Shown here: positions 31,405 to 42,263 of the stretch, in pieces
Position numbering within the stretch: position 1 is the first letter of the stretch
How the letters are laid out: the number at the start of each line of letters is the position of its first letter
Source of the DNA: Flavobacteriales bacterium
GTDB taxonomy: Bacteria > Bacteroidota > Bacteroidia > Flavobacteriales_G > JALEGO01
Direction: 5' to 3'
Assembly: GCA_020628935.1 (NCBI GenBank)
Contig: JAHDEG010000012.1
Span: 1 to 64,000 of the forward strand
Length of the DNA stretch: 64,000 bases
Position numbers and translations under genes: made by a program
Notes under the pieces: model-generated
What the model saw: the letters and a program-made list of their open reading frames with translations, nothing else
What the model was told of the DNA's origin: nothing
Database searches by the model: none

Positions 31405-31803
31405 TTAAATCTTATTGTGTTTATCAAGTACAAGTGTAATATGATTTGATCTTTTTCTTACTCTAAAAGCTCTACCTTGCGGAGCAGGCTGTATTCTCTT
31501 TAAGGTCCTTCCTTGATTAACAAAGATTTCTTTTATAAACAAATTTGAGTTCTCCCATCTGTCACCAGACTTAGTCTCAAAATTGTGAATAGCTGACCAT
31601 AATAATTTTTCGACATTTTTAGCAGCGTGCTTTGTCGAAAACTGGAGGACACCTGCTGCTTTTTCAACGTCTAATCCTCTGATCATATCAGTTACCAAAC
31701 GCATCTTACGAGGCGATGTAGGACAATTATTTAGGCTAGCAAAATAGCGAGACTTATTCGCTTCTTTTATTGCCTTGGCTGATTCATGCTTTCTCTTACC
31801 CAT
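31405..31803 (-). CDS. rplV: Ribosomal protein L22
   Basis: 132-aa protein whose loop lines the exit tunnel. NCPTSPRKMRLVTDMIRGLD at the start and the C-terminal loop GRTLKRIQPAPQGRAFRVRK are diagnostic. Confidence 0.98.
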   Translation of the reverse strand: MGKRKHESAKAIKEANKSRYFASLNNCPTSPRKMRLVTDMIRGLDVEKAAGVLQFSTKHAAKNVEKLLWSAIHNFETKSGDRWENSNLFIKEIFVNQGRTLKRIQPAPQGRAFRVRKRSNHITLVLDKHNKI

Positions 31804-31832
31804 AACTATTAATATTCTAAGAAATCTACTTA

Positions 31833-32105
31833 TTAACGTTTTTTATTCTTTCCACCATGGCCTCTAAAGGTTCGAGTTGGCGAAAATTCGCCTAACTTAT
31901 GTCCTACCATGTTTTCAGTTACGTAAACAGGAACAAATTGTTTCCCATTATGAACTGCTATAGTTAACCCTACAAAGTCAGGAGTAATCATAGAGGCTCT
32001 TGACCAAGTTTTTATTACATCTTTACGAGTGCTTTCTTGAGCTACTAAAACTCTGCTGTTGAGCTTGTAATGTACGAAAGGCGGTTTTTTAAGTGATCTA
32101 CTCAT
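31833..32105 (-). CDS. rpsS: Ribosomal protein S19
   Basis: 90-aa small-subunit head protein. [19 protein letters not shown] and [19 protein letters not shown] are typical. The 29-bp gap to rplV is among the largest in the operon. Confidence 0.98.
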   Translation of the reverse strand: MSRSLKKPPFVHYKLNSRVLVAQESTRKDVIKTWSRASMITPDFVGLTIAVHNGKQFVPVYVTENMVGHKLGEFSPTRTFRGHGGKNKKR

Positions 32106-32108
32106 CTT

Positions 32109-32933
32109 TTACTTTTTTCTTCTTTCTATTATATATCTACTTGAAGGATTCTTTTGTTTTCTGGTTTTAAAACCCTTAGCAGGAATACCATTTCTTGATC
32201 TTGGGTGTCCACCTGAAGATTTACCTTCTCCACCACCCATAGGGTGATCAACCGGATTCATTGCAACACCTCTAACTCTTGGTCTTCTCCCTAACCATCT
32301 AGAACGACCAGCTTTACCAGACCTTTCAAGAAAATGATCTGAATTAGAAACTGAACCTATACAAGCAAGACATGTTGTAAGAATAATTCTTGTCTCTCCT
32401 GAAGGCAGTTTGATAGTAGCATACTTACCTTCTCTAGCCTGAAGTTGAGCGTAAGAACCAGCACTACGAGCAATTTTAGCCCCTTGACCTGGTTTGAATT
32501 CAATGTTATGAATGATTGTACCCAAAGGGATATCAGCCAAATAAAGAGCGTTACCAACATCCGGTGAGATACCTTTACCAGAAACAACTTTCTGATCAAC
32601 TTGCAAACCATTAGGAGCAATTATATATCTTTTTTCACCATCAGCATAGTAGAGTAAAGCAATTCTTGCGTTTCTGTTAGGATCGTACTCTATAGTTTTA
32701 ACTGTAGCTGGGATTCCGAATTTATTTCTTTTAAAATCTACTTCACGTAATTTTCTCTTATGACCACCGCCAACATTACGTGTAGTCATTCTACCTTGAT
32801 TATTTCTACCTCCTGTTGCCGTTTTTCCTTTCGTTAAAGACTTTTCAGGTTTAAGCGCAGTTATTTCTTCGAAAGAACTTGCAACTTTAAATCTCTGACC
32901 TGGAGTGATTGGTTTTAATTTTTTTACTGCCAT
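32109..32933 (-). CDS. rplB: Ribosomal protein L2
   Basis: 274-aa protein needed for subunit joining and peptidyl transfer. The signature [20 protein letters not shown] carries the conserved His, and [20 protein letters not shown] lies in the N-terminal part. Confidence 0.98.
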   Translation of the reverse strand: MAVKKLKPITPGQRFKVASSFEEITALKPEKSLTKGKTATGGRNNQGRMTTRNVGGGHKRKLREVDFKRNKFGIPATVKTIEYDPNRNARIALLYYADGEKRYIIAPNGLQVDQKVVSGKGISPDVGNALYLADIPLGTIIHNIEFKPGQGAKIARSAGSYAQLQAREGKYATIKLPSGETRIILTTCLACIGSVSNSDHFLERSGKAGRSRWLGRRPRVRGVAMNPVDHPMGGGEGKSSGGHPRSRNGIPAKGFKTRKQKNPSSRYIIERRKK

Positions 32934-32949
32934 TTTGTTTACGGTTGAT

Positions 32950-33243
32950 CTAAATGCTACTAAAGAAATCTAATGTTTCGCCCTCTGAAAGTTGAATAAT
33001 TGCCTTTTTATAAGAAGCAGAACGCCCACTCAAAATACCAGCTTTTGTATATCTTCTTCTTACTTTTCCGAAGTAATTCATTGTGTTAACAGATTCAACA
33101 TTAACACCGTAGAAACTTTCTATTTCAGATTTGATTTCAAGTTTATTAGCATCCTTATTTACAACGAAGGTATACTGACCTAAATTATCAGATAAGCTAG
33201 TACACTTCTCTGTTATCAATGGTTTCACTATAATCTCTTTCAT
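32950..33243 (-). CDS. rplW: Ribosomal protein L23
   Basis: 97-aa tunnel-exit protein that docks trigger factor and [23 protein letters not shown] at the start, then [20 protein letters not shown]. Confidence 0.98.
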   Translation of the reverse strand: MKEIIVKPLITEKCTSLSDNLGQYTFVVNKDANKLEIKSEIESFYGVNVESVNTMNYFGKVRRRYTKAGILSGRSASYKKAIIQLSEGETLDFFSSI

Positions 33244-33250
33244 AACTATC

Positions 33251-33877
33251 TTAATTTAAAATCCCCTCCAATTTAGTTAAAGAAGATTGAGTAAATACCA
33301 ATTTATTTGCATTCATAATGTCATAAGTAGATACGGAATCTACAGACTTTACCGAAACATTTTTAAGATTTCTAGCAGACAAGTAAGTATTGGTATCGTT
33401 ACCCTCAACAATAAAAAGTGACTTACTAGTCTCTAACTTAAGATTCTTAATCAAATTAATGAAATTCTTAGTTTTTGGAGCATCAAATGATAGTGCATCC
33501 AAAACAATTACATTATTCTCTTTTGCCTTGTAGCTCAAAACTGATTTCCTAGCGAGATTCTTAACTTTTTTATTAAGCTTAAAACTATAACTTCTTGGAC
33601 GAGGACCAAAAACTCTTGCTCCACCCACAAATAAAGGGCTTTTAATACTACCAGCTCTTGCAGTACCAGTACCCTTCTGTTTTTTAATTTTTCTAGTACT
33701 ACCACTAAGTTCACTAACTTCTTTGGCCTTATGGGTTCCTTGTCTTTGGTTAGCAAGGTACTGCTTGACATCAAGATAAATGATATGATCATTTGGCTCA
33801 ACACCAAAAACATCTTTACTCAAATCAAGCTTAGAACTTGACTTTTTCCCATCCATTTTTAAAACTTCTACACTCAT
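33251..33877 (-). CDS. rplD: Ribosomal protein L4
   Basis: About 208 aa from the Met at 33877 (MSVEVLKMDGK), which is how the family begins. A longer ATG at 33895 adds six residues and would overlap the rplC stop by 11 bp; the shorter start leaves a 7-bp gap. RQGTHKAKEVSELSGSTRKI and the tunnel loop GTGTARAGSIKSPLFVGGAR are diagnostic. Confidence 0.97.
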   Translation of the reverse strand: MSVEVLKMDGKKSSSKLDLSKDVFGVEPNDHIIYLDVKQYLANQRQGTHKAKEVSELSGSTRKIKKQKGTGTARAGSIKSPLFVGGARVFGPRPRSYSFKLNKKVKNLARKSVLSYKAKENNVIVLDALSFDAPKTKNFINLIKNLKLETSKSLFIVEGNDTNTYLSARNLKNVSVKSVDSVSTYDIMNANKLVFTQSSLTKLEGILN

Positions 33878-33884
33878 CTCTTGA

Positions 33885-34508
33885 TTATTTTTCAATTAGT
33901 ACATAAGATCCAGTAGCTCCAGGGATTGCTCCTTTAACTAAAATAAGATCCTTATCTGCGATGATTTTAATAACACGAAGGTTTTGTACTTTCACACGCT
34001 CATTACCCATCTGCCCAGCCATTTTCATACCCTTAAACACTCTTGCGGGATATGAAGCAGCACCAATAGAACCCGGAGCTCTTAAGCGGTTGTGCTGACC
34101 GTGAGTTGCTTGACCAACACCGGCAAAACCATGTCTTTTAACAACACCCTGAAACCCTTTACCCTTACTTGTGCCAACAACATCAACAAATTCTCCTTCT
34201 TCAAACAAACTTAAATCAATTGACGATCCAACTTTGTAATCCTGAGTAGAATCAAAATCTCTGAACTCAACAACTCTTCTCTTAGGAGTAACTCCAGCTT
34301 TTTTGAAGTGACCAACCAAAGGTTTAGTAGTGTTTTTTTCTTTTTTATCACCGTAGCCTAATTGAAGAGCAAAATAACCATCTTTTTCTTCAGTTTTAAC
34401 TTGTGTAATTACGTTTGCACCTGCTTCGATAATGGTGCAAGGTATGTTTTTTCCATCTTCATTAAAGATGCTAGTCATACCTACTTTTTTTCCGATTAAT
34501 CCTGACAT
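33885..34508 (-). CDS. rplC: Ribosomal protein L3
   Basis: 207-aa protein reaching the peptidyl-transferase centre. [40 protein letters not shown] and the methylated-Gln region [19 protein letters not shown] are intact. Confidence 0.98.
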   Translation of the reverse strand: MSGLIGKKVGMTSIFNEDGKNIPCTIIEAGANVITQVKTEEKDGYFALQLGYGDKKEKNTTKPLVGHFKKAGVTPKRRVVEFRDFDSTQDYKVGSSIDLSLFEEGEFVDVVGTSKGKGFQGVVKRHGFAGVGQATHGQHNRLRAPGSIGAASYPARVFKGMKMAGQMGNERVKVQNLRVIKIIADKDLILVKGAIPGATGSYVLIEK

Positions 34509-34510
34509 AA

Positions 34511-34816
34511 TTATATCAATTTAATATTAATGTCAACACCACTTGGCAACTCTAATTTAGACAGAGCGTCAATAGTTTTTGCTGTAGTGTATATGTCCAT
34601 TATTCTTTTATGAGCACTTAACTGGAACTGCTCTCTAGCCTTTTTGTTAACATGAGGGGATCTCAAAACAGTAAATATTCTCTTGTGTGTTGGTAAAGGG
34701 ATAGGACCATTTACAACAGCACCAGTAGTTTTAACTGTCTTAACAATTTTTTCTGCTGACTTATCAACTAAGTTGTGATCGAAAGACTTTAATTTAATTC
34801 TAATTCTCTGAGCCAT
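34511..34816 (-). CDS. rpsJ: Ribosomal protein S10
   Basis: 101-aa protein, also the NusE transcription antitermination factor. [20 protein letters not shown] and [20 protein letters not shown] then KKAREQF are typical. It is only two bases before rplC. Confidence 0.98.
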   Translation of the reverse strand: MAQRIRIKLKSFDHNLVDKSAEKIVKTVKTTGAVVNGPIPLPTHKRIFTVLRSPHVNKKAREQFQLSAHKRIMDIYTTAKTIDALSKLELPSGVDINIKLI

Positions 34817-34825
34817 TTTGTATTA

Positions 34826-36937
34826 TTAAGCTGTTACGTTTCCTTTAATTTTAGCAATTACCTCGTCTGAGATACCTTTTGGACATTGATCGTACTTTAA
34901 AAACTCCATTGTAGAAGTTGCACGACCTGAAGTTAATGTTCTCAATGAAGTAACATATCCGAACATTTCTGATAAAGGCACAGATGCCTTAACAACTTTA
35001 GAGCCTGCTCTATCATCCATACCCATAATTTGACCTCTTCTCCTGTTAAGATCACCAACTACATCACCCATATTCTCTTCTGGTGTCAAAACCTCTAACT
35101 TCATTATTGGTTCTAATAAAACAGGGCTTGTTTTAGGAAGAGCATCTCTGTAAGCCATTTTAGCACAGAGTTCAAAAGATAGAGCATCGGAATCAACCGC
35201 ATGAAATGAACCATCTGTTAAAGTTACTTTCATCCCTTCTAAAGGGTAACCTGCAAGAACTCCATTTTTCATTGACTCTTTGAATCCTTTTTCAACTGAA
35301 GGAATAAATTCTCTAGGAATATTACCTCCCTTAATTTTGTTTTCAAAAATCAAACCACCTTTTTCTAATTCTTCACCTTCAAGTGCCTCAATTTTCACAA
35401 CAATGTCCGCAAATTTACCGCGACCACCACTTTGCTTTTTATAAACCTCTCTATGATCAACAGATCCGGTTATAGATTCGCGATAAGCTACTTGAGGTGC
35501 TCCCTGATTAACTTCAACTTTAAATTCCCTTCTTAATCTATCAACGATAATATCAAGGTGAAGCTCACCCATTCCGCTAATTATAGTTTGTCCAGATTCC
35601 TCGTCAGTTCTAACTTGGAAAGTAGGATCTTCTTCTGCTAATTTACTTAAACCAACACCTAGCTTATCAACATCAGGTTGAGACTTTGGCTCAATAGCAA
35701 TTGCTATTACTGGATCTGGAAAATCCATTGACTCTAGTACAATAGGATTTTTTTCATCACAAAGTGTATCTCCAGTTCTAATATCCTTGAAACCTACAGC
35801 TGCACCAATATCTCCTGCCTCAATAGAGGGTATCGCATTTTGCTTGTTAGCATGCATTTGGAAGATTCTTGAAATACGCTCTTTATTTCCACTCCTTGTA
35901 TTCAAAACATATGAACCAGCGTCTAAGCGGCCAGAATAGGCTCTAAAAAAACAAAGTCTACCAACAAAAGGATCAGTTGCAATTTTAAATGCTAAAGCTG
36001 CAAATGGGTCACTTGGTTTTGGTTCACGAGTTACTTCTTCATCAGTTTTAGGATTAATACCTGTGATACTTGGCATATCGAGAGGGCTAGGCATTAATTC
36101 CATAGCATAATCCAACATTGTTTGTACCCCTTTATTTTTAAAAGCTGACCCACATAACATTGGAATCACTTTATTTGCCAAACAGGCTTTTCTTAGGGCA
36201 TTAAGAATTTCCTCTCTTGATATAGAATTAGGATCCTCAAAATACTTTTCCATGATACTATCATCGAAATCAGCAACTGATTCAAGAAGTTTCTCTCTCC
36301 ACTCAGCAACCTCATCTATCATGTCTTCTGGAATCGCAACTTCACTGAAAGTCATACCATGGTCTTTCTCATTCCATACCATTCCTTTATTATCAATCAA
36401 ATCAACAACACCCTTGAACTCATCTTCAGAACCAATAGGCAACTGTAATGGGATAGCGTTACCGCCAAGCATAGTTTTCACTTGCTTAACAACGTTCAAG
36501 AAATCAGCTCCTTGACGATCCATTTTGTTTACAAAACCTAAACGAGTAACATTGTAATTGTCAGCTAATCGCCAGTTTGTTTCAGACTGAGGCTCAACAC
36601 CATCAACCGCAGAAAATAAGAAAACCAAACCATCCAATACTCTTAGGGATCTGTTTACTTCAACAGTAAAATCAACGTGACCTGGAGTATCGATAATATT
36701 TATCTTATACTGATTCTCTTTATACTTCCAAAAACAAGTAGTAGCAGCAGAAGTAATTGTTATACCTCTTTCTTGCTCTTGTGCCATCCAATCCATTGTA
36801 GCTGCTCCATCGTGAACCTCTCCAATTTTGTGATTAACACCAGCATAATAAAGTATACGCTCAGTTGTTGTAGTTTTACCGGCATCAATATGCGCAGCAA
36901 TACCAATATTTCTAGTATATCTTAAATCTTGTGCCAT
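34826..36937 (-). CDS. fusA: Elongation factor G
   Basis: GTPase of 703 aa driving ribosomal translocation. G1 [15 protein letters not shown], switch [22 protein letters not shown]-region and G4 [10 protein letters not shown] are present. Domains II-V continue normally, with [11 protein letters not shown] and the C-terminal [20 protein letters not shown]. It is between rpsG and rpsJ. No tuf follows, as in most Bacteroidota. Confidence 0.98.
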   Translation of the reverse strand: MAQDLRYTRNIGIAAHIDAGKTTTTERILYYAGVNHKIGEVHDGAATMDWMAQEQERGITITSAATTCFWKYKENQYKINIIDTPGHVDFTVEVNRSLRVLDGLVFLFSAVDGVEPQSETNWRLADNYNVTRLGFVNKMDRQGADFLNVVKQVKTMLGGNAIPLQLPIGSEDEFKGVVDLIDNKGMVWNEKDHGMTFSEVAIPEDMIDEVAEWREKLLESVADFDDSIMEKYFEDPNSISREEILNALRKACLANKVIPMLCGSAFKNKGVQTMLDYAMELMPSPLDMPSITGINPKTDEEVTREPKPSDPFAALAFKIATDPFVGRLCFFRAYSGRLDAGSYVLNTRSGNKERISRIFQMHANKQNAIPSIEAGDIGAAVGFKDIRTGDTLCDEKNPIVLESMDFPDPVIAIAIEPKSQPDVDKLGVGLSKLAEEDPTFQVRTDEESGQTIISGMGELHLDIIVDRLRREFKVEVNQGAPQVAYRESITGSVDHREVYKKQSGGRGKFADIVVKIEALEGEELEKGGLIFENKIKGGNIPREFIPSVEKGFKESMKNGVLAGYPLEGMKVTLTDGSFHAVDSDALSFELCAKMAYRDALPKTSPVLLEPIMKLEVLTPEENMGDVVGDLNRRRGQIMGMDDRAGSKVVKASVPLSEMFGYVTSLRTLTSGRATSTMEFLKYDQCPKGISDEVIAKIKGNVTA

Positions 36938-36943
36938 AATATA

Positions 36944-37411
36944 TTAAAATCTAAAATGAGAATAAGCCTTATTAGCTTCCGCCATTCTGTGAACATCTTC
37001 TTTTTTCTTGAAAGCAGCTCCTTCTTCTTTAGAAGCAGCAACCAACTCATCAGCCAATTTTTGAGCCATTGACTTACCATTACGCTTTCTAGTAGAACTT
37101 ATAATCCACTTCATAGCTAAAGAAAGTTTTCTGCTTTGACGTACTTCCTGAGGAATTTGAAACGTAGAACCACCAACACGTCTACTTCTTACTTCAACCT
37201 GAGGAGTAACGTTTTCAACGGCTTTTTTCCATGTCTCTAAACCATCTTCCTTGGTTTTATCCTCGATCAATGCTAATGAATCATAAAATATAGCGAAAGC
37301 TGTATTTTTTTTACCGTCAAGCATCATATTATTTACAAAGGTAGTAACCATAGTATTTCCAAACTTTGGGTCTGGTGCAATGATTCTCTGTTTAGCTCTT
37401 CCTTTTCTCAT
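36944..37411 (-). CDS. rpsG: Ribosomal protein S7
   Basis: 155-aa primary 16S-binding protein of the head. MRKGRAKQRIIAPDPKFGNT, VEVRSRRVGGSTFQIPQEVR and the end RMAEANKAYSHFRF are typical. Confidence 0.98.
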   Translation of the reverse strand: MRKGRAKQRIIAPDPKFGNTMVTTFVNNMMLDGKKNTAFAIFYDSLALIEDKTKEDGLETWKKAVENVTPQVEVRSRRVGGSTFQIPQEVRQSRKLSLAMKWIISSTRKRNGKSMAQKLADELVAASKEEGAAFKKKEDVHRMAEANKAYSHFRF

Positions 37412-37434
37412 TTAAGTAATCTTATTTGATATAA

Positions 37435-37809
37435 TTATTTCTTTGGTCTTTTAGCTCCGTACTTGGATCGACTTTGTTTTCTTCCGTCAACACCTGCAGT
37501 ATCAAGTGCACCACGAACAATGTGATATCTAACACCTGGTAAATCTTTAACCCTTCCTCCCCTAACTAAGACAATAGAGTGCTCTTGCAAATTATGCCCC
37601 TCACCAGGGATGTAGGCAATAATTTCAGTACCGTTTGTAAGCCTTACTTTAGTTACTTTTCTAAGAGCTGAATTTGGCTTCTTAGGAGTTGTAGTATATA
37701 CTTTGGTGCAAACACCTCTTCTTTGTGGACAAGAATCTAGAGCTGCAGACTTACTTGTCTTAACCTTAGTCTTTCTTCCTTTCTTTACTAACTGTTGAAT
37801 CGTTGGCAT
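37435..37809 (-). CDS. rpsL: Ribosomal protein S12
   Basis: 124-aa decoding-centre protein, first gene of the superoperon. The streptomycin-sensitive Lys of [20 protein letters not shown] and the second loop [20 protein letters not shown] are wild-type in pattern. Confidence 0.98.
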   Translation of the reverse strand: MPTIQQLVKKGRKTKVKTSKSAALDSCPQRRGVCTKVYTTTPKKPNSALRKVTKVRLTNGTEIIAYIPGEGHNLQEHSIVLVRGGRVKDLPGVRYHIVRGALDTAGVDGRKQSRSKYGAKRPKK

Positions 37810-37851
37810 ATCAACTATTATAATTTAATTTTTTCTGTACTTTTCAGCCTG

Positions 37852-37882
37852 CAATTTTACGACCTTTTTTTCTATAAAACAA
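37852..37882 (-). promoter_or_regulatory. Promoter of the rpsL superoperon
   Basis: On the minus strand a -33 TTG (37882-37880) is followed after exactly 20 bases by TAAAATTG (37859-37852), one mismatch from TAnnTTTG. The spacing is what Bacteroidota promoters use. Transcription would start near 37845, giving a leader of about 36 nt. This is the best complete promoter match in the window. Confidence 0.6.
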
Positions 37883-37986
37883 GGCTTTCTAATAAATATT
37901 TTTCGGTTTTTAACAATCCACTGTTTATAAACGAGGTTTTTTAACCTAAAAGACAAAAGCAAGCCAGCATTGTTATTCATATTTCA

Positions 37987-37994
37987 TAGTTTTG
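37987..37994 (+). promoter_or_regulatory. TAnnTTTG -7 element of the helicase gene
   Basis: TAGTTTTG is an exact consensus match, 17 bases before the ATG at 38012, predicting a leader of about 10 nt. The nearest upstream TTG (37970-37972) is 14 bases away, closer than usual. The rest of the 200-bp divergent gap with rpsL shows only a small AGGTT/AACCT hairpin (37934-37947). Confidence 0.45.
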
Positions 37995-38011
37995 AGTAAA
38001 ATAAGATTTTG

Positions 38012-40264
38012 ATGAGCTATTTAAATGAATTAAATGAAGTACAACGCGCTTCTGTGGAAGCTACTGAGGGAGCGAGCATGATACTTGCAGGAGCTGGGTC
38101 AGGAAAAACGAGAGTACTTACTTATAGAATTGTTCATTTAATTCATTCGGGTGTTGATGCACACAGAATAATGTCTCTAACGTTCACCAATAAAGCAGCA
38201 AAGGAAATGAAAGCAAGAATTACTTCAGCACTTGGCAGTTCTGAAGGAATGAATGTTTGGATGGGAACATTCCACTCTATTTTTGCAAAAATTCTTAGAA
38301 TTGAAGCTGAAAAAATTGGTTATCCATCAAATTTTACGATTTATGACTCTGATGATTCTTTAAGTCTAATTAGAAGTATTGTAAAAGAATTTAATTTAGA
38401 TGATAAAGTATATAAAGCTTCGTTAGTTTTTAATAGGATTTCATCAGCAAAAAACAATTTATTATCAGCTGAAGAATACAATAGAAACAGTACTATACAG
38501 AGCGAAGATTTACAGTCTAAAAAACCACATTTAGGTAAAATTTACAACGCTTATGCATTGAGATGCTTTCGATCTGGTGCTATGGATTTTGATGATTTGC
38601 TATACAAAACAAATATTTTGTTCAGAGATTTTACAGATGTATTAGCAAAGTATCAAAATCGATTTAAATACATACTAGTTGATGAGTTTCAGGATACTAA
38701 TTTCGCGCAGTATATGATTGTGAAAAAACTAACCGCTAAATGGGGTAATATTTGTGTAGTTGGTGACGATGCTCAGAGTATTTACGCATTTAGAGGCGCC
38801 AATATTCAAAATATCTTAAATTTTAAAAAAGACTTCCCAAATACTCAAACATTTAAACTGGAACAAAATTATAGATCAACAAAACATATTGTTAGTGCTG
38901 CCAATAGTGTAATAGAAAAAAATAAAAATCAGTTTAAGAAAGATGTATGGACCGACAATGATTCTGGTGAAAAAGTAGCTGTTTTTAAGGCCAGTACAGA
39001 TAATGAAGAAGGTGCTATTATAGCTGAGGAGATTTACAATACCAAAATTGAAAATCAGAAATTCAACAAGGATTTTGCAATCTTGTATAGAACCAACTCC
39101 CAATCAAGGGCTATTGAAGAAGCACTTAGAAAGAAAAATATTGCTTACCGCATTTATGGTGGGCTATCTTTTTATAAACGTAAAGAAATTAAAGATTTAA
39201 TCTCCTATTTGCGATTAACCGTTAACCCTAAGGATGAAGAAGCATTAAAAAGAGTTATTAACTATCCTGCCCGAGGTATTGGAAAAACTACTCTCGATAA
39301 AATTACGTTGGCGTCTAACCAAAATAATTTAGGTATGTGGGAAATAATAAAAAAAATTGATAGCTCAGTTAATATCAACAAAGGTACTGCCCAAAGAATT
39401 AAAGACTTTATACTGTCAATTGAAACATTTGGTTCGATGGTTGAAAACACAGACGCTTTTACTCTTGCAACACACATTGCCAAATCTTCTGGTTTACTTA
39501 AAGATCTTTACACAGATAAAACTCCTGAAGGATTAGCAAGATATGAAAACATTCAAGAGTTATTAAATGGACTTAAAGACTTCGTTGAAACAAACAAAAA
39601 GGAAGAAGATCTTAGTATTTATTTGGATGCCTATCTACAAGAAATTTCATTACTAACCGATAACAAAGAAAATGTTGAAAATGAAGATAGTGTTTCTCTG
39701 ATGACTATACACGCATCAAAGGGGTTAGAGTTTCCTTATGTGTTTATAGTTGGTTTAGAAGAGAACTTATTTCCTTCACAACTATCTGTAGGATCTAGAG
39801 ATGAGTTAGAAGAAGAAAGAAGACTATTTTATGTAGCACTAACTCGAGCAGAAATAAAAGCTACTATAACATACTCAACATCGAGATATAGATGGGGAAA
39901 CCTGGTCTATAATGAGCCCAGTAGATTTATTAAAGATTTAGACGAAAATTTAGTTGAGTTCAAAAACATCCATCAATTAAATTCTAAAAGAAAACAAAAA
40001 ATAGCTAGCACCAATATGGGTAGTTCAATACCTAAGAAAAAGCTCGTTAGCCTAAATAAAACAAGAACATCTACTTCAACATTTAAATCCGACAACCTAG
40101 CTCAACTCGCCATTGGTAACTCAGTTGAACATGCTAAATTTGGAATTGGAAATGTTCTTCATATTGAAGGGAGCCCAGATAACAGAAAAGCGGTTGTTTT
40201 CTTTAAAGATGTTGGACAAAAGCAACTTTTACTTAAGTTTGCTAAGCTAAAAATACTTTCTTAA
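38012..40264 (+). CDS. pcrA: UvrD/PcrA-type DNA helicase
   Basis: Superfamily 1A 3'-5' helicase of 750 aa, in repair and removal of recombination or transcription roadblocks. Motif I GAGSGKTRV, Ia LTFTNKAAKEM, II VDEFQDTN, III GDDAQSIYAFRGA, IV EQNYRST, V TIHASKGLEFPYVFIVG and VI FYVALTRAE are all present in order. The C-terminus has the Tudor-like tail, here VEHAKFGIGNVLHIEG. An in-frame TTG at 38009 immediately precedes the ATG chosen. No AddAB/RecB nuclease domain. UvrD and PcrA cannot be told apart by sequence alone. Confidence 0.95.
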   Translation: MSYLNELNEVQRASVEATEGASMILAGAGSGKTRVLTYRIVHLIHSGVDAHRIMSLTFTNKAAKEMKARITSALGSSEGMNVWMGTFHSIFAKILRIEAEKIGYPSNFTIYDSDDSLSLIRSIVKEFNLDDKVYKASLVFNRISSAKNNLLSAEEYNRNSTIQSEDLQSKKPHLGKIYNAYALRCFRSGAMDFDDLLYKTNILFRDFTDVLAKYQNRFKYILVDEFQDTNFAQYMIVKKLTAKWGNICVVGDDAQSIYAFRGANIQNILNFKKDFPNTQTFKLEQNYRSTKHIVSAANSVIEKNKNQFKKDVWTDNDSGEKVAVFKASTDNEEGAIIAEEIYNTKIENQKFNKDFAILYRTNSQSRAIEEALRKKNIAYRIYGGLSFYKRKEIKDLISYLRLTVNPKDEEALKRVINYPARGIGKTTLDKITLASNQNNLGMWEIIKKIDSSVNINKGTAQRIKDFILSIETFGSMVENTDAFTLATHIAKSSGLLKDLYTDKTPEGLARYENIQELLNGLKDFVETNKKEEDLSIYLDAYLQEISLLTDNKENVENEDSVSLMTIHASKGLEFPYVFIVGLEENLFPSQLSVGSRDELEEERRLFYVALTRAEIKATITYSTSRYRWGNLVYNEPSRFIKDLDENLVEFKNIHQLNSKRKQKIASTNMGSSIPKKKLVSLNKTRTSTSTFKSDNLAQLAIGNSVEHAKFGIGNVLHIEGSPDNRKAVVFFKDVGQKQLLLKFAKLKILS

Positions 40265-40310
40265 TTTGATTTTTAGTGATTCAAAACAAAAAAATTTTAC
40301 TTTTATTTTA

Positions 40311-40943
40311 ATGGAATATAACACTAGGAGACCTAATCTTGCTATTTCGGAGTACGGACGAAACGTACAAAAAATGATATCTCACGCATGTTCTGTAGAA
40401 GATAGAGATGAGAGAAATAAAATAGCAAAAAGTATTGTGAGCATTATGGCTCAAATGAATCCACAAATAAAGCAGCTAAGTGACTATGATAAAAAACTGT
40501 GGTCTCATATGTTTATTATATCAGACTTTAAGCTAGATGTTGATTCTCCCTACCCTATTCCAACCGAAATTAGTGTACAAGAAAAACCAGCAACGGTTCC
40601 ATATCCAAATAGAAATTTTAAATACAAACATTACGGCAATAACATTCATCTCTTCATACAAAAAGCAAAGGCAATGGATGAAGGGCCTGAAAAACAAGCT
40701 TTCTCAGAAGCTATCGCTAACATGATGAAGAAAGCTTATCTTAATTTTAACAGGGATTCAGTTAATGATGGCATTATATTAAAACAATTAGCAGAATTAT
40801 CTGATAGAAAAATAACCTTATCTGAAGATTTTGTTCTAGAAAATACGGCTTCTATACTTGCTAAAAACCCTAAGCCAAGTTATCAAAGAAAAAAGAGACA
40901 TTCATCACATCACAGAAATAAAGGAAGAAAAACAAACAGATAA
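40311..40943 (+). CDS. DUF4290 family protein
   Basis: Protein of 210 aa of a family confined largely to Bacteroidota. MEYNTRRPNLAISEYGRNVQ and VEDRDERNKIAKSIVSIMAQ then DYDKKLWSHMFI mark it. It is predicted soluble, helical, with a very basic His/Arg/Lys-rich tail. The function is unknown. ATG 40311 is chosen over an in-frame TTG at 40266, because family members begin here; TACTTTTA (40297-40304) lies just upstream. It directly abuts murA (stop to ATG with no gap), so the two are coupled. Confidence 0.85.
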   Translation: MEYNTRRPNLAISEYGRNVQKMISHACSVEDRDERNKIAKSIVSIMAQMNPQIKQLSDYDKKLWSHMFIISDFKLDVDSPYPIPTEISVQEKPATVPYPNRNFKYKHYGNNIHLFIQKAKAMDEGPEKQAFSEAIANMMKKAYLNFNRDSVNDGIILKQLAELSDRKITLSEDFVLENTASILAKNPKPSYQRKKRHSSHHRNKGRKTNR

Positions 40944-42254
40944 ATGGCGAAATTTATTGTAGAAGGTGGGCATCAGTTAAAAGGAGAAATTACACCACAA
41001 GGAGCAAAAAACGAAGCGTTGCAAGTTATATGTGGTGTTTTATCAACCGCTGAAAAAGTAACTATAAATAACATCCCTGATATTAGAGATGTAAATAAGT
41101 TAATTGACCTTTTAAGAAGACTTGGTGTAAAAGTTGAGCAGCTGACCAAAGACTCTTATTCATTTCAATCTGATAATATAGACTTAGATTATATGGAAAC
41201 AGAGGAGTTCGCTAAACTAGCAGCTCAATTAAGAGGTTCTATAATGATTTTGGGGCCGCTAGTTTCTAGGTTTGGAATTGCAAAAATACCAAGACCAGGT
41301 GGTGACAAAATTGGAAGAAGACGTTTAGACACTCATTTTACTGGTCTTGAAAATTTGGGCGCAACATTTACCTATAATGACGATAAAGGCTCTTTTAGCG
41401 TTACAGCAGAAAATGGATTAAATGGCTGTTATATGCTTTTAGATGAAGCCTCTGTAACTGGCACTGCAAATATAGTTATGGCCGCAGTTTTATCTAATGG
41501 TGTAACAACAATATACAACGCTGCCTGTGAACCTTATTTACAACAGTTGTGTAAAATGTTTAATAGGATGGGCGCAAAAATAGAAGGCGTTGGTTCTAAC
41601 CTATTAAAAATAACTGGTGTTACTAAGCTTGATGGTTGTGAGCATACCATATTGCCCGATATGATTGAAATTGGAAGTTTTATAGGCCTAGCAGCTATGA
41701 CTAAGTCTGAAATAACTATAAAAAATGTTGCTTACAATGAGCTTGGAATCATTCCTGCCACATTTAAAAAACTCGGTATTAAAATGGAACTTCGGGGAGA
41801 TGATATTTATATCCCTTCTCAAGATGTTTACGAAATAAGCACATTTATTGACGGAAGCATTATGACATTAACTGATGCTATATGGCCTGGCTTTACTCCA
41901 GATTTATTAAGTATTGCTCTTGTAGTAGCAACACAGGCAAAAGGAAGTGTTCTTATCCATCAAAAAATGTTTGAAAGTAGATTATTTTTTGTTGATAAGC
42001 TTATCGATATGGGTGCTCAAATTATACTTTGCGATCCTCATAGAGCCACGATAATTGGTTTAGAAAGAAAAACGCAACTAAAAGCAATAGAGATGTCGTC
42101 TCCTGATATTAGGGCTGGCGTATCATTACTTATAGCTGCATTATCTGCCAAAGGAACTAGTACTATACACAACATAGAACAAATAGATAGAGGTTATCAA
42201 GACATTGAAGGAAGACTCAATAGAATTGGAGCGAAAATTGTACGACAAGATTAA
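40944..42254 (+). CDS. murA: UDP-N-acetylglucosamine 1-carboxyvinyltransferase (MurA) with Asp at the active-site Cys position
   Basis: First committed enzyme of peptidoglycan precursor synthesis, 436 aa, transferring enolpyruvate from PEP to UDP-GlcNAc. K22 and N23 in GAKNEAL are the conserved active-site pair. The active-site loop reads RPGGDKIGRRRLD; the position of E. coli Cys115 (PGGCAIGARP) is Asp121. A Cys-to-Asp change at this site is known to keep activity and to remove the fosfomycin target. The second half has EIGSFIGLAAMTKSEI and PDIRAGVSLLIAALSAKGTS, both intact. It could be read as MurA2, but no second copy is in the window. Confidence 0.96.
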   Translation: MAKFIVEGGHQLKGEITPQGAKNEALQVICGVLSTAEKVTINNIPDIRDVNKLIDLLRRLGVKVEQLTKDSYSFQSDNIDLDYMETEEFAKLAAQLRGSIMILGPLVSRFGIAKIPRPGGDKIGRRRLDTHFTGLENLGATFTYNDDKGSFSVTAENGLNGCYMLLDEASVTGTANIVMAAVLSNGVTTIYNAACEPYLQQLCKMFNRMGAKIEGVGSNLLKITGVTKLDGCEHTILPDMIEIGSFIGLAAMTKSEITIKNVAYNELGIIPATFKKLGIKMELRGDDIYIPSQDVYEISTFIDGSIMTLTDAIWPGFTPDLLSIALVVATQAKGSVLIHQKMFESRLFFVDKLIDMGAQIILCDPHRATIIGLERKTQLKAIEMSSPDIRAGVSLLIAALSAKGTSTIHNIEQIDRGYQDIEGRLNRIGAKIVRQD

Positions 42255-42263
42255 AATAACACT

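Noticed and set aside
33878-33895. Upstream ATG of rplD overlapping rplC
   Set aside because: Adds six non-conserved residues; the second Met matches the family start and leaves a normal gap.
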